A stretch of 64,000 nucleotides of DNA from Hedera helix (taxonomy: Eukaryota > Streptophyta > Magnoliopsida > Apiales > Araliaceae): contig OX359286.1 of assembly GCA_947179155.2 (NCBI GenBank), positions 15,052,913 through 15,116,912 of the forward strand. The letters run 5' to 3'. Within the stretch, counting starts at the first letter, position 1; each line of letters starts with the position of its first letter. The notes under the pieces are model-generated. The model was not told the origin of the DNA. It saw only the letters and a list, made by a program, of their open reading frames with translations, and did not search any database. Below are positions 1-13,770 of the stretch, piece by piece. The translations under genes and the position numbers were made by a program.

Positions 1-850
1 CATCCGTTTTGATGAGATAATCAAAGGAGTTTGATTTTATCAAAGACGAGGATGAACCAAGTGTGTACAGAGGTTAGTGGGAGCACTATGAGATTCCTGG
101 TATTATATGTTGATATACTATTGACAATGAATGACATACCGATGCTACAATTAGTAACGATGTGGGTGTCTAAAAACTTCTCCATCAAGGACTTGGGAGG
201 AGCATCCTAACATTCTATTGGGGATAAAGATCTATAGAGATGGATCATAAATGATACTCGGCTTGACCCAAGAAACGTACATTGATTCGATGATATGTAC
301 AAGACCTGATGTTGCTTATGTATGATAAGTAGATATCAATTCATTCCTAGAGAAAAATATTAGAAAAGAGTTTCTAATGATGGGTCTGGTTTGAAACTAG
401 AAGGCTTAACAGACTCAAGTTTTTTTAAACTAAGCAAGACAACAGCATATCCATTTCAAGTTATATGATTACCTTGAATGGTAGTGTAGTGAGTTGAAAA
501 AATTCCAAACAGCAAAGAGTTACTGATTTAGTGACAAATATATAGAAAATAACTATAAGTGAAGCTGTAAAGATACTTGTTAGGTTCAACAAGTTCATTA
601 CAGAACTTGGAATGGTTCTTAGCATTAAAGGAGTTTAATTTGCCAAAGAACTTAGGTCTTATCTGAAATCCAAACATGTGTTGCAACCCTTCCGTATGAT
701 TAGAGGAACCATTGAAAATGAGACGACAACATCTCAAGATAACATTACAAATCCACTAACTAAATCATTTACTAAGCAATTCATACGTCACTTAGAGAAG
801 AATGGTATGAGGATAACAAATGGCGATTGACTTTAGTGCAAGTAGGAGAT
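1..850 (+). pseudogene. Decayed Ty1/copia pol fragment (RT and RNase H pieces)
   Basis: Translating in pieces gives copia reverse transcriptase: a VLYVD-type active-site stretch near 95-125, an IKDLGG-type stretch near 180-200, LTQETYIDSM near 260-290 and TRPDVAY near 300-320. From about 685 to 835 the end of the RNase H/tail region follows (LKSKHV, then NPLTK). The usual RNase H core between these is missing or shuffled, and stops and frameshifts are frequent, so it is non-functional. The PPT-like AGTAGGAGAT at 841-850 sits directly before the LTR start. The left part of the element lies outside the window. Confidence 0.75.
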
Positions 851-1447
851 TGAAAGTAGTATGCCCTCAAGCTAAATACATTTGATGCGATACGCATATA
901 CTTTGTAATCTCATTTGATTTATAAATAAAAATATCTAGGCATTTCATTATTTATGATTAATTGACTAAATTAATTAAATGGATAAACTCATAGTTTTGG
1001 AGCAACGCTTTTAGAACCATGATGAGGATCATGCTAATGAGATCTAAATTTAAGATAACTCCAAATTAAAATATTCATAATCGTGGGATCACAAAAATGG
1101 GGATTAATGAATCCGGATAGATTAATACATACTATGCTTGCTCTTATGAAGAAGATGATTGATCTCATAATCATTTGTGTAGAGACACTAAAGCAAGTTT
1201 GTAGGTGCTTATTAGAGAATAAGTTCGCTGAACGTGACTCGCTCAAGGAACACCTAATGGAGTTTTACTTGTTTGTTAATAGGAGTTCTTTTTGTGATAG
1301 TAGTACAAGTAATCCTTGGACTTGAGATCATCATAGTACCTTGTGTATGATGAGTTATACTTTGACATATTTTTTAAGACCTTTAGGGTATATCACATGG
1401 TATGATCGGGTATAATAAGTTGTACATTGAGGTAGGTGAATGGTTAA
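851..1447 (+). mobile_element. Copia 3' LTR, truncated by a later insertion
   Basis: Starts right after the polypurine-like AGTAGGAGAT and opens with a TATGCCCT motif. The solo copia LTR at 15927-17466 has the same motif near its own 5' end (GTTTATGCCCTAGAGGC on the minus strand). It ends where the long LTR at 1448 begins with TGTAATATTC. The short ORFs across it are not conserved coding sequence. Confidence 0.55.
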
Positions 1448-2051
1448 TGTAATATTCAAGAAATTTGTAAATGTTTATATTAATGAAATTAATAAATTAC
1501 TTGAAAAAAAAATTGTGTGCTCATGCATTTATATATTGTGTGGTAAGCATTAACAATTGAATTAAATATGTGGTAAATAATAAAGTAAATGATGATGATG
1601 ATGAACTTAATTTATAATTAATTAAAGTTTATCTAATATGCCTTGTGTGGCATAATGATTATGATAGATCAATTAATTAATTAATTAATTAATGGTGAGA
1701 TGATTAAATAATGTAATGGATTAATAAGGATAATTAAACTAACATCAATGTGATTATTAGGAGATCACATGAATTAATGTGACATAGTCCAACATGTTAT
1801 AAATTAAAGATCCATGTATGTAGAATTGTTAGAAAGTTATTTGTCTTTTATATTTGGAGCCATGTAGGAGATATAATCATATAGGGTAGGCTAAAATTAT
1901 TTTATTTAGCATTGTAGGAGTATCATTATGTGGTTATGGCCATAAGTACCTAAGGCATGGTTTTAAGCCATAATTTGAGGAAATATTGACAACACATTAC
2001 CAAATCCTCTTTAGCTATTGGGTAATACATTCTTGGAGGATTTTAGCACTC

Positions 2052-2230
2052 CTATAAATAGGAGTTTCTAAACTTATTTTCAAAGTTTACTTGCATTTGG
2101 AGAGAAATTTATAGAGAGAAAATAGTGAGCTAGTAGGGAGAAAAATAGAAAATCTAGAGAAACTCTTTCACTTTGGCGGTTCTAGTGGGAGCTATAAGAA
2201 AGGAAAAGGTGGAGAGCTACATAAGGTTCA
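2052..2230 (+). promoter_or_regulatory. LTR promoter: TATA-like box and GA-rich leader
   Basis: CTATAAATAG at 2052-2061 is followed about 40 bases later by a purine-rich stretch (GAGAGAAA, AGAGAGAAAA, GGGAGAAA). The same pairing recurs in the other long LTRs at 9787/9845, 12925 (leader only), 55905/55945 and 61335 (leader only). I infer U3 promoter and start of R. Confidence 0.45.
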
Positions 2231-3049
2231 TCTCTAGAAGGAAAAGTGCATCAAAGAGGTATAAATAATTTATAACCCTAAATATTTCCTTTGTAGCATG
2301 TTATAACTAGTCATGTAAATACTTATGTTTTGGTGTGTGAGATATTGTGTGTGGGAATCATGGCAGATTCTGAAGACATAAGGAAAGATTTATGAAGGAG
2401 AATATATGATTGATATGTGTTGGTATATGTTCTATGTCAAGATAATCATGGATAATGCACATAAGCATGAAAACCCTAAGCGTCATAGTGAAATCATGTG
2501 GTTTGGGTAAAATTGGCATAAAATGTGTAACTCATTTGCATGATCTAAAAATTGTATATTGTAGTTCTATGAAATATGAAGAGATTCCAAGTGGAACGAA
2601 CAAAAACGGAGCTAAAAATGAATTTATGGTGAATTTTCTTGTGAAAGATGTCAAAATGAAACTCTAGCTTGAAAAACCAATAATTTTGGTTAAATAAATA
2701 TTTTTAAAAATAATAAAAAAAATTGAAATATTGAAGAGTTATGAGTTTATGAAACAACAAAACTCATTTGAACTCATTTGGATTTAAAATGAGCAAGATA
2801 TGAAAGATTGAATCAAAAAGGGTAGAAAAACAAAAACAAATAAAAAATTATTTTTGGATTCTACCCAGCGGGCGCTACAATGCCGGCCCGCAGTATAAAA
2901 CCAGGCGTTACAGAGCCGGTCAAGGTCAACTGTTGACCCGATCCGGTCAAATCGGGTCAAACTAGTTTGGTTAACCGGCCCGGTCCGACTCGACCCGCCC
3001 GCAGAAAAAAAAAAGTTTTATTTTTAATTATGATAATATTATAAATAAT

Positions 3050-3800
3050 AATAATAAAAAAAATAATATGAATAAAATAATAATTTAATTTGTGAGATAA
3101 TTAAAATAATATTAAACAAATAAAATAATACTTTAAAATTATTTTATTTGTGAATTGATTAAATAATATTAAACAAATAAAATAATACTTTAAAAATTAT
3201 TTTATTTGTGAGTTGATTAAATAATATTAAACAAATAAAATAATACTTTAAAAATTATTTTATTTGTAAGTTAATAATGAAGATTATTTACATAATTAAA
3301 ATAGTCTTAAATGACTATTTTAATTGTGGATTAATAATACATAAGCAATTAAAATAATATTATAGATTATTTTAATTGTGAATTAATTAGAGTCAAACAA
3401 TTAAAATAATATTAAGAATTATTTTAGTTGTAACTCAATAATGAAGATGTAATTAAATAATGTTAACAATTATTTTGATTGTGAATTATTAAAGGATGAA
3501 CAATTAAAATAATATTAAGAATTTTTTAATTGTGTACTAATAAGGCATAATTAAATTAAAATAAGAGTAAAGGTTACTCTAATTAAAAATTAAACAAATA
3601 AAATGATAACTGAAATTATTTTATTTGTAGATTAATAAATGATGTTCAAAGAATATAATAATAAGTTATAAATAAATAAAGTGACATCATTTTGTGGTGA
3701 ATCCTTGAGAGATGATAAAGAATAATGAAACAAATAGAATAATACAAAGTGTTATATTATTTGTGATAATTAATGAATGAATTAAATAAGGAATGTGAGA
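3050..3800 (+). repeat. AT-rich hairpin tandem array in LTR C
   Basis: Units of roughly 60 bases repeat a short inverted repeat, CAAATAAAATAAT...ATTATTTTATTTG, with a loop of about 8-10 bases. The first three units (about 3112-3270) are nearly identical; later units drift to the CAATTAAAATAAT type. The same inverted repeat occurs at 59940-60300. Confidence 0.75.
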
Positions 3801-4130
3801 GAAAATAAGGCATAAACATGTAATTTTATTTGATATTATAATTTGAGAGATCATGTAACGCCATGAGATCCCGACCTTCCTGAATTCTATTCATTTATAT
3901 CTGGATTACATAAGCATTGACTTTAAACCACATTAACCGAAATCTCGTGCGTTTAAACTTAACATTTGTCTTTGAAACCATTCAATTTGACCATAAATGC
4001 GGTTTATATATATATATTATCTTATTTAACTTACAATCATTACCTGTCTCAGGATCTCAACCTTCAATCTCCTTGTGCTAGACTTAGATCAAATACAACA
4101 AGTGATGACCTAGTCTATTACAATTTCATG

Positions 4131-4133
<3 letters not shown>

Positions 4134-4177
<44 letters not shown>
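4134..4177. repeat. (TA)n microsatellite
   Basis: Uninterrupted alternating TA of about 44 bases inside the solo LTR. Confidence 0.95.
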
Positions 4178-4180
<3 letters not shown>

Positions 4181-6655
4181 TGATTTACATAACCTGTAAT
4201 TAAAATTTTGCCATAAACGATTCATACATGGCCTTGTTTAACTATACCAATACCGTATTTGATCCTGTTCATATATATACATGTTCACATATATCTATAT
4301 CCTACACATCATGTTCCATACATCTGGACCATATATGCGAGTTTTATTACATGTAGACTCGACTAACATCATTATTACAATCACATTTTCTCAATATATA
4401 ACTTAATCAACTATTACATAACTTGCACATCAACCAATTTACATACGTATACTTTACATATACCTTTCATCATTTACATATATCAATTTTGCTTCCCGCA
4501 TATCCATACATTCCTATTCCTTTACCTTAGCTTAACCGGAACATCCGACCTTCACGTACTTTACTTGAAATGTTAGTTTATAGCAAGAATGAGTATAAAG
4601 TTCAGCAAGTTAATTAGTTAACACTTTACATGCTTACAGTTTATATCAATGCGTCATGCATCATTTACTTTATCATGCTATGCTTGATGTCACATAATTC
4701 ATTTAACAGTTAGACCACGTAATGGCACAAAGTGCACATCTCAATTGTCACATAGTTCACGTAGTACAATTAGTACACTTAAGTCTGAAGAACTTGCCTG
4801 TTTAGCATTTATTTACACTTAACCTGTACTGCCTCGCTTGGCCTTTTATCTTTCCTCGCATCGAGTGGCTAGTCCGAACCTTATCTGTAAACACGTAACC
4901 TATTTATCAATATAGGATCATAAAACTTCATATGACTTATCAATCTTAGATCATAATCGCTTAACCATTAATCTCAATTTATTACACATTTGATGTATTA
5001 TACCTTATGTAGGTTTATAATACATCCTATTTCGTTATCGATATCTCTTTCATAACCCATTTCACGCTTTGGGCTTAGCTTTAGGCATATTACATTATGC
5101 CATTTATTCCTTCATTATACCTTGACACCCTTTATATAGCCCATTATTATTCATTTAAGGTTTTCTTAACCTAATCTTATCATTGCACGTCAAATATAGC
5201 ATTTCGGAAGCTTAAAATTTTTTCAAGGACAGAGCAACTTCGCCCCGGCGCCATCAAACCTCGCTGCCAACGAAATCTTCTCGGCCAATGAACAGTAACT
5301 TGCGCCCTGGCGCAGTGTTACTTGTAAAACACTGCGCCCCCGCGCAGTCTGCTGGTGCAGGATTTCCTGATTTTTGTCCCTGTTTTGCTGATTTTTAATT
5401 CCTTAACCACAAATCCAATTAAGACCAAATTTGGTACAGCTCTAGACTTTGCTATATAGTATTTTATAAAATTTTCCTTTGCCTCATTTGGATTTATTAA
5501 AACATAGATACACTAGCCCATATGAGGGCTATTCAACTTGTCCAACACTTAGAGAATTTTTGAACTTTTAAAATTCAACTTTTGTAACCTTGTGATTTTT
5601 GGCCATTTGCTTTAAAACATCATTCCATCACTTGACATAGTTCATATAACCTATATCTAACATGTCTAAACTTCCAAAACCGCAAAACTTTGTACGAGGC
5701 GACTTTTGTCCGTTAAAATCCATTTCGAATCGAAATGATCGCTTTCGATCGTTCGAATCCCCACTTCACTCAATTTTAAATCCGTTGATTCCGAAATCAA
5801 CCTAGACACGTGTATTTACATAAACAAGTCATGTGGCTTCATTTTACCTTTATTTTCTCAAAATTGCCAAAAATTACCCTTTGACGGCATTTTGCCAAAC
5901 TTTTGTAAAATTTTCAAACTCGAAACTTAAACTTACTTGACAACTTAAACTCTCAACACCACATAGGCAACCATATACCCATTTAACGACTTTATAAGTC
6001 CACAAAGCTTCTAACTGTACATTCTAATACACTTTACAGATTACGATATGATTTACTGGCAATTTATAGCCTAATATTGTATAAATTCTTACACAAGTCA
6101 CACTTTTGGACCAATAATAAACTCATGATGCTATCTAGCTAAAAATTTCATATGCTTTAGACATGTTCATACACCTCACCTAGTTTTCATCAAATCTTTC
6201 AACAAATAATATATAATCAACCTTTAAAACATAGTCTTTAGCTTGAATTTGTGCATGAATAGTGCACCACCTTTATTTTACCAAACTTTGAGCTTAGGGT
6301 TCATCATATATCAAACAAATAACACATAATTCACATAAAATTCATAATCATACCTTTATATAATAAGGATACATGCATGACTACTCTTGTTCTTGAAATT
6401 ATATACATAAATACCAAATATAATGGCTTAAACATAAATATACCTTCATGAACTCCACTTTCTTCTAGCTTCAAAGCTTGCTAGAACTTCATTCATCACT
6501 TTGATGGCTTCATAAGCTCCACTTGATCATTTTCTAGCAACTTCCTTCAAGATTCTTATGAACCCTAGCTCTTTCCTCTTCTTTTCTCTCTTTTCTCTTT
6601 ATTTTCCAGCAACTTCGAAGGAAGGAAAGAAAAATGGACAAGGCTGGATACATAG

Positions 6656-6658
<3 letters not shown>

Positions 6659-6701
<43 letters not shown>
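6659..6701. repeat. (AT)n microsatellite
   Basis: Uninterrupted alternating AT of about 43 bases inside the solo LTR. Confidence 0.95.
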
Positions 6702-6702
<1 letters not shown>

Positions 6703-9700
6703 CATATATGTTTTGCTAGCAATTAACCACACTTGGTTAACTTAACTAAGTATGGTTAGGGTCAAATTGGACAACTCACATTACTAGGCAAGGACATAAT
6801 AGTCATTCCACCAACATAGGACACAATTGTCATTTCTTACATTGACAAGGGCAATTTGGTCATTATGCCATTTTCCTAGAGAATTATTTCTCCAATAAAT
6901 CATACATTGATCATTTTCCATCCATTTCAATTCAATTTTGATCCAAACTTGTTTCATTATGCTAGAACTTTAATCCACTATCAAATAAGCTATAACTTTC
7001 TTGTACTTGTTATACTTTTAACATCAAATCTCATTAATTTAATAATAACTTGCATAATTGCCAAATTTGCATATCAATCAAATCTCAATTCCTACAAACC
7101 ATTCATGTTCCATATTTAATCAATTTCACTTTCCGACATCTCCAATAGTCGACTTACTTATCTTTTCCATAAACCGCTTCCTTGAGAAGCGAACTTCTAC
7201 CAGATTTAACAAAATTTATTATTATTTATCCTTAATAACTCATATAATTATTTCTACGGCTTTTACGTTCTTTCACTTACTTACTTATCATACATGCAAC
7301 CAATTCAATTTATACCTGCATACCAATTTCCTTCTAGTCATTCTCGGGGATATTCCATTCTGCATTTACACATTGTACTCATGATTATTTCATTTAGTTC
7401 AAATAAATATCCATTCCTTGGTAGACTCTAAATATTCATATATCAAATACTTGATATTCTTTAATAATCCGATTAGATTATACGGTTTCTTCTTCACCGC
7501 ACATACAGACCTATCTTAACTTGTCATTCTCATATTCTCGCCTCTCTAGGCCTATTCATTTAACTCATTATTAAATTTCATAACTTATAATCAATTTACA
7601 TACATAAACACGTATTCATACATTAGCTCTATCACCTGATAACACATCACTGTATCTTACACTAATTCTTTTCAAATAACCCTATTGTGGGTATTACCAT
7701 AAATCATTCATCATACATCCGTTATATTATCATTTAATCCTCAAAATTCATTTTTCATTATAATTTCATGATCTGCACATCACTATTGTACTTTAAATAG
7801 CAACTAATCTTTATACGTTTTATAGACCATTATTACCAATTCAACCACATAGGTCCTTCTTTACCATTCCAACCACACGGGTTATTTATAGCACATAATA
7901 AATCATTCCTTAATACTTCTATCATTCAACACTAGGTTTTTAAATGCTAACCTTTACTTAATTCATCAAAATCCTCATTTGGAATTACTCTAAAAAATCC
8001 TGGGGTGTCACAGATTACGTTATATAGAACTTGTAAAATTATTATGTGAAGGTTAATAGAGTTTAACCATTAGACGAATATGTTGAACATAGGTTGTTCA
8101 AAGGATAAGGAATTTTAGTCCGATAGAGTCGACGATCTAGGCAAGTACTTTAACTTGTACTTTTATCAATTCGTACAAGTAGAATTAATTGATGGATTAA
8201 TCCCTGTTTATCTATATTGCAAAGATTAAATTATTATCTTTGAAACTTGACTTAATATCATGATTATATCTTTGAACGATTATTCGAACCCTAGTTGCGA
8301 ACATTGAACGTTTTAATTGTTTCTAATGGTGTTGAGAAGTACGTCTATGCCATTTGTATCGGCTAGACCAATGATAAGATCGATTGTTAATCAATCATAT
8401 TTTCTTGAGAAAGCTATCCAAACCAATTGCCTTGGTGAGGACTCTTATAGTGTGCTGAGATGAACAACTATTTTACGTCGGGGAACCGACACGTGCGCGA
8501 ATAGCATGTTTGAGTATTATGCATAACATAGGGTACTTTTGTAATGTCCTAGAATTTTCACGTCATTATTAATTAAATTATTAATTTAAATTCTAATGAG
8601 TTGGTTTTACTAGGTTATTTAAACCTTTTTGTGTGATTAATTAATTACATGATTAAATGATTATGTGATTAATTGCTAGAGTTAATTAAAGGGAGTCACT
8701 AATATGCTAATTAAATTAGTGAACAAACCCTAAAGTTTTAATATCAAAATAATTGATAAGTTTCCTATTAATTAAATATTCAATTAAATTGAATATAATG
8801 AGTTAATTAAATTTTATAAATTAATTAATATGATTATTAATTAATGTAAACAATGTGAAATATTAATAATATTATTTATTAGTCAATTTAGTAATTTAAC
8901 ATTAATGGGATAAAGTATTTAATTAATTAATCAATTCAATTATTATTTAATCATGGATTGGATAATTATTGTGTAACAAAATTAATAACTAATCATTTGG
9001 GTTATATTAATTAGTCCAATGATAAATTAAATAGACTTGACTAAATAATTGTAATGACCACGAATTTCATTAGTCATTGTAAATATACTTAATAAATATT
9101 TAGCAATGAATTTAAACTTTTTGTACTAACTAATTATACTTTAGATAATTAAATAAATGTACTTGTGTATGCGTATATTTATTTAAAGAATTAAAGCAAT
9201 GCGTGTAATTAATTAAAGCAAATCTAATTGGATTATATTTTAAATCCAAATGAGTTGATAAACTAAGTCAAAGATATATTAACCTAGTAGCCCATGTAAT
9301 TAATTTAATTACTAGTCCATGTAATTAATTAAACAAGCCCAATGCTTAATTTAATTAAATGTAACCTAGAATATTTAATGTGAGCCCAATGTGTTATGTA
9401 AATTGAGCTCAAACAATCTAATTGAATGAGCCCAATATATTTAATTCCTAAGTCCAACATGGATCCCAATAGGAAGTCAAAATTGGTCAACAATTGAACA
9501 CATGTATAAATATATATATAGATGTATATATGCACATTAAAGCTAGCAAAAATAAATAAAAAACATGGTCAAAATGGCCATGATTGGCCAGCCAAAGTGG
9601 GCCCCACAAGGGGGTGGTGTGTTGCTTCATGTTGCTTTTAATTCACTCCATGTCATAGTAGCTCACCAAACCTTGTCAATCACATTGTCATTCACCTAGT

Positions 9701-9786
9701 CAATTCATGCAATAGTAAACCCAATTAAGCCTTAATTTCACCAATATTGGTGAATTAGTAAACCTAATGAAGAATTACCATATGGC

Positions 9787-9985
9787 TATATATAGAACAC
9801 TCCACACTCCTGCATTGGTTGGTTAGTTCATTTGAAGCATTCCTAAAAAGAAAAATATAGAGCATTTGAGAGAAAAATAGAAGAAACACTTGTGAACTTA
9901 AGGAAAATAGTTAGGGGTTGAGCTTGGTGGATGACACAAAGTTTCACAACATACTTTGGTAGGAGGAGAAGAAGAGCATCCAAGA
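9787..9985 (+). promoter_or_regulatory. LTR promoter region of the nested solo LTR
   Basis: TATATATA at 9787-9794 precedes an A/G-rich leader (9845-9985). The arrangement matches that at 2052-2230 in a different LTR. Function is inferred from position. Confidence 0.4.
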
Positions 9986-10914
9986 CCTCAAGGTTTAAAA
10001 GTGCTCTAACTTCTCTTTATTTCATTTTTGTAGTCTAGAACGATTTTGAACGGTTAAAATCTATTTTTAACCGATCAAAACTTGTTTTAATGGTCTAGAA
10101 CTATTTAACTATGTAATATATGTATATTCATAGATATATGTGTTTGTAACATGATTTGATATGTGAGAAATGCATAAAAGTTGTAGAAATATTCATAACA
10201 CGTTTTACTGGTAAAACCCTAACAATACATGTTATGTTTAATGTTGTATTTTGAAATGTACAGATCAGAAATTGGATTTTTATGGCTAGAAAGCTAGATC
10301 TATGAGTTTTAAAGAAAAATCCTTTTTGAACCTTTCAAAAATATTGAATAACAAAGAAGTTATAACTTTTACCACAAAAGATGTCGTTTTTAAACCCTAA
10401 GTGGTTCGATCCATAAATTTCGTGTAAAACGTTTTCAAAAAGACGATCGAACCATGGAATATTGTAAAACAAGAAGTTAGGAACACATCAACACTGATTT
10501 GGTGTTATTTGGATGTGTATATTTCATTTTATTAATGTTTGATCAAAGAGTATCAAAATTGCCAAAAAAATCAAAAAGTGGGGACATTCTGCAGTATAGC
10601 GTTGGGGCGCCGTGTTGCAGTGTTAATCACTGTGCCGTGGCGCAGTGCACTGTTCTCAGAAAAATAATAAAATCCGAACCGGGTCGGGTCGGGTCGGGTC
10701 TAGTTTGAGTCAGAAAATGAAAAACATTCCAAAAATCATTTTAGTATTTTTGGACTTAATAAATATATTTTTAAATATATATATAATTGATTTAATGATT
10801 TAAAGGTGTATAAATATTATTATTAAAATAATAATATAATAAAGGTAATAAAATATTATAAATAAATAATAATATTGGAAAATTATTAAAATATTATTAA
10901 GTGTATAATAATAT

Positions 10915-11160
10915 TATAAAGTTAATAAAATATTATTAAATGATTAATAATATTAGACACTTAATAAAATATTATTAAATGATCAATAATATTAGACACT
11001 TAATAAAATATTATTAAATGAATAATAATATTAGATACTTAATAAAATATTATTAAATGATTAATAATATTAGACACTTAATAAAATATTATTAAATGAT
11101 TAATAATATTATATACTTAATAAAATATTATTAAATGATTAATAATATTAGTTAATCTTA
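10915..11160. repeat. 39-bp AT-rich tandem array
   Basis: About six copies of a 39-base unit marked by TTAGACAC or TTATATAC between palindromic AATATTATTAA and ATTAATAATATT halves. Each unit can fold into a hairpin. It lies between the GC block and the 3' module of the solo LTR. Confidence 0.8.
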
Positions 11161-12146
11161 AAAGATTTGTAAGGTATTATTAAATGATGAATAATACTAC
11201 AATGTTAATAAAATATTATTAAATTGTTAATAATATTAGACAATTGCATGAACTATATTAAATAGTTAATATAGGTTCTTTGTGTTTGAAATATTATCAA
11301 GTAGTGATAATATTTCCTAAGTGTTTAATTACCCATAATTAATAAATTATGTGGTCCGTAAGGTTATAAAGGTCATTATACTTACAAGTATATGATATTA
11401 ATTTAAGATCAAACTGATTTAATTATTAGGTTCGTTCAAGGATTGTTAAATTAAGTTAGTTAGCCGTAGACGATGCACGAGGCAAGTTTTCTTAACTTAA
11501 CTTGTAATTTACGTTGCAAGCTTTCCACACCTTAACTTGTATTTATTGTTGCAGTTATTCTTCAACCATATTTATATTGAGTAGTTCAATTATTGTCGAG
11601 TAAGTATCTACACTCGTAGTTATTTGACAGACCTTTGAGTGAATTAATTATCCAAAAATTTCTTCACATCGTTATTGATTATTGTATTCGTACATAGTGC
11701 TTTTGCAACTGTTATAGTTCATAAATTCACGAACTGTTTAAGGATGTCTAAGCTAATTGTTTCGGCTAGACAAATGTATGTTAAATTCATCTAATTGAAT
11801 ATTATAAAAGCTTATCCAAACCATTGGCTGATGCGGATTCTTACAGTAAGACTGAGAAAGAACAACCCTAGTTAAAGGGGATTTTTATATTGTCGGGTAA
11901 CCGAATTTGAGCAAGAAATCTAAATGTTATGCATATACATAGGACATGAGAAGACTGATCCCCTCAAGTGTCCCATTATTTTTAACAAGGTGTCAGACAT
12001 TGTATGTCTGTTCTATCTTAGTAGCAGTTCACGGTCATTAAAGACCACTCGGCAGTAAAAAGTAAATTCATTCTTATATTGAACATTGATTCTTAATATC
12101 TTTCACAATTGTTATTGTTGAAAACCTTGAAGTTATTTCCCTTCAT

Positions 12147-12217
12147 CATGATATATCTTATGTTGTTGTTTATAAACTTGCTGAGCCTTTTAGTTGCTCA
12201 TTCTTGCTATATCATGA
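12147..12217 (+). repeat. Conserved nested stem-loop of the LTR 3' module
   Basis: Outer arms TCATGATATA and TATATCATGA enclose an inner TGAGC...GCTCA. The same arrangement is at 14982-15057 (degenerate), 22022-22087, and inverted at 20143-20208. Confidence 0.7.
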
Positions 12218-13571
12218 CTATATTTCAGCTAAGCCCGACTGCTCTAAGTCAGACAAAGGTAAGGGGAAAACGAATGCGTAGTTTAGTAGATGCATACCAG
12301 TTTAAATTACTATTATGTAATTACTTTGTAAATCTTTTGTATTTCCCTTAAGATATGTAATTATTAAGATTAAGGTTAATAGACCTTGGGAAGTGTAGCC
12401 TTTTGTTAAGGAACCTTTTGTATTATTCTGCGAAGTTTGAATACAATTTATGTATTTCATTGTTGTTAAGTATTGTACAGTGAGAACCAAACCTGAGGTT
12501 AAAGAACCCGGATTTGGGGTCGTCACAATAGTAGTCCAAGTCATTTAATAGGAGTCCAATGGGTATTTTAAATAAAGCTCAAAGCATGAAACCACTTGGA
12601 ATTTATTTTGTAACTATTAATTATTAATAAGTGAGCAAATGTGACAATTTTTTTGGGACAAAAGCCCCCATCAGCCGTGCATAGGAGTGGGAGAGAGTGG
12701 AATGATATTTTATTTATTTATTTATTTAATTAAGGTTGCTTGTTAGTACATATTATAATCATTTATTCACCAACTTTGGTCCTTGGCTTAGTTTCCTTGT
12801 GTAAGTATCCATTGTTGTTCATGATGGCCTAGTAAATTATATTGAATACTTAGTTTATTTGTTATCAAGTATTAAGTCCATTTTTGTAAGCAAAGTGTTA
12901 GCCATTACTTACACTTTTCAAGCTAGAGAGAGTTTAGAGAGAAGTGAGAGCAAATATACCTTAGAGAGCTTGGATTGTTGATGTCTTCAAGCCTTATCAA
13001 CTATTTTGGAAGAAAAAGGAAAATAACCACTAAAACAAGGTAATGATTATTCTAAATCTAGTTTTATTTTTAAATTTAATAAACCAACATGTTAGTATAA
13101 GCATGTTAATATAGTTATTAATGTGTAGTAGTTGTATTTATACCATACTTGAGTTTAATATGCTTAGTTTGTATTTTGGTATAATTTATATGCTAAAAAC
13201 ATGTGTTTGGCAGTGTGTAAACAAGTCTTGAAAATAATGATCAAAAATAATTTTTTTTATATTTAGATTTAATGTTCTAATATTATAGAACATTAAATCA
13301 TGAGAAAAATAAAGTTTGAATCACTCAAAACGGAGTTATACACAAAAAAGTTATGATTTATAGTAGTTTATTTGGTAAAATAATTTTGATGAAAAATATG
13401 AAATTAAATCATGAAAAATTAAAATTTTCATGTTATAAATTGATTTTAAGTGATTGGTAATTTTTTTGGATTTTTATTAAGGAGTTAAAGCTTACTTGAA
13501 TGTATAATTTTCATTAGGGTTGTGTATTACTGAAAACAGTAGCTGAAAACTGAAAAGAAAAAAAAAATGGG

Positions 13572-13770
13572 TTGGTCGCGCATGGCGCGCCAACGATTTT
13601 CTGTCAGACCGCGGAGCCAAACGACGTCGTTTGGCGTAAGAAAACTTTACTCCACGCGCAATGCGCGGAAGCCAGCTCCGGTTCTCTCAAAACGACATCG
13701 TTTTGGGCTTGTTTTCAGTTAAACACGCGCAATGCGAGAGAACCAGCTTTCGGCGGAAATTACAAGTTTG
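13572..13770 (+). repeat. GC-rich palindrome block in LTR A1
   Basis: An island of GCGC-rich palindromes in AT-rich DNA: CATGGCGCGCC, AAACGACGTCGTTT (perfect 14-bp palindrome), CGCGCAATGCGCGG, AAAACGACATCGTTTT. Equivalent blocks lie at 20355-20545, 61990-62160 and 63478-63640. Confidence 0.8.

Larger units (their letters stand above)
3854..8012 (-). mobile_element. Solo LTR, about 4.16 kb, minus orientation
   Basis: Read on the minus strand it runs from TGTGACACCCCAGG (8012 leftwards) to GGCGTTACA (3854). Flanking pentamers are GATCA (3849-3853) and GATTA (8013-8017), a target duplication with one mismatch. It carries the GCGCAGTG-rich block (5240-5350) and the AACTTGCTGAAC...TTCTTGC motif (minus strand, near 4587-4613) seen in the other long LTRs. 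There is no internal gag-pol, so it is a solo LTR. Short ORFs inside are chance. Confidence 0.7.
1448..8539 (+). mobile_element. Long gypsy-type LTR (copy C), split by a nested solo LTR
   Basis: Begins TGTAATATTC. The left part (1448-3853) and right part (8013-8539) are separated by the solo LTR at 3854-8012. Parts in order: TATA-like box near 2052, GA-rich leader 2098-2230, GC-rich block 2866-3002 with CCGGCCCGG-type repeats, AT hairpin array 3050-3800, then the conserved 3' module 8040-8525 (TCGGCTAGAC, AAAGCTATCC). The TGTAATGTCC end of the next LTR cuts off its 3' terminus at 8540. It resembles the LTR at 53752-60423. Assignment to Tat/Retand-like gypsy rests on shared layout, not on a database match. 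Confidence 0.55.
9050..12527 (+). mobile_element. Solo LTR, about 3.48 kb, nested in LTR A1
   Basis: Runs from TGTAATGACC to GGATTTGGGGTCGTCACA. Flanking pentamers are ATAAT (9045-9049) and ATAGT (12528-12532), one mismatch. The sister copy of the host LTR near 60930 lacks this insertion. It contains a TATA box (9787-9794), a GA-rich leader, a GC block with GGCGCCGTG, GGCGCAGTG and (GGGTC)n at 10600-10705, a 39-bp AT tandem array, and the conserved 3' module. No protein-coding interior is present. Confidence 0.75.
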
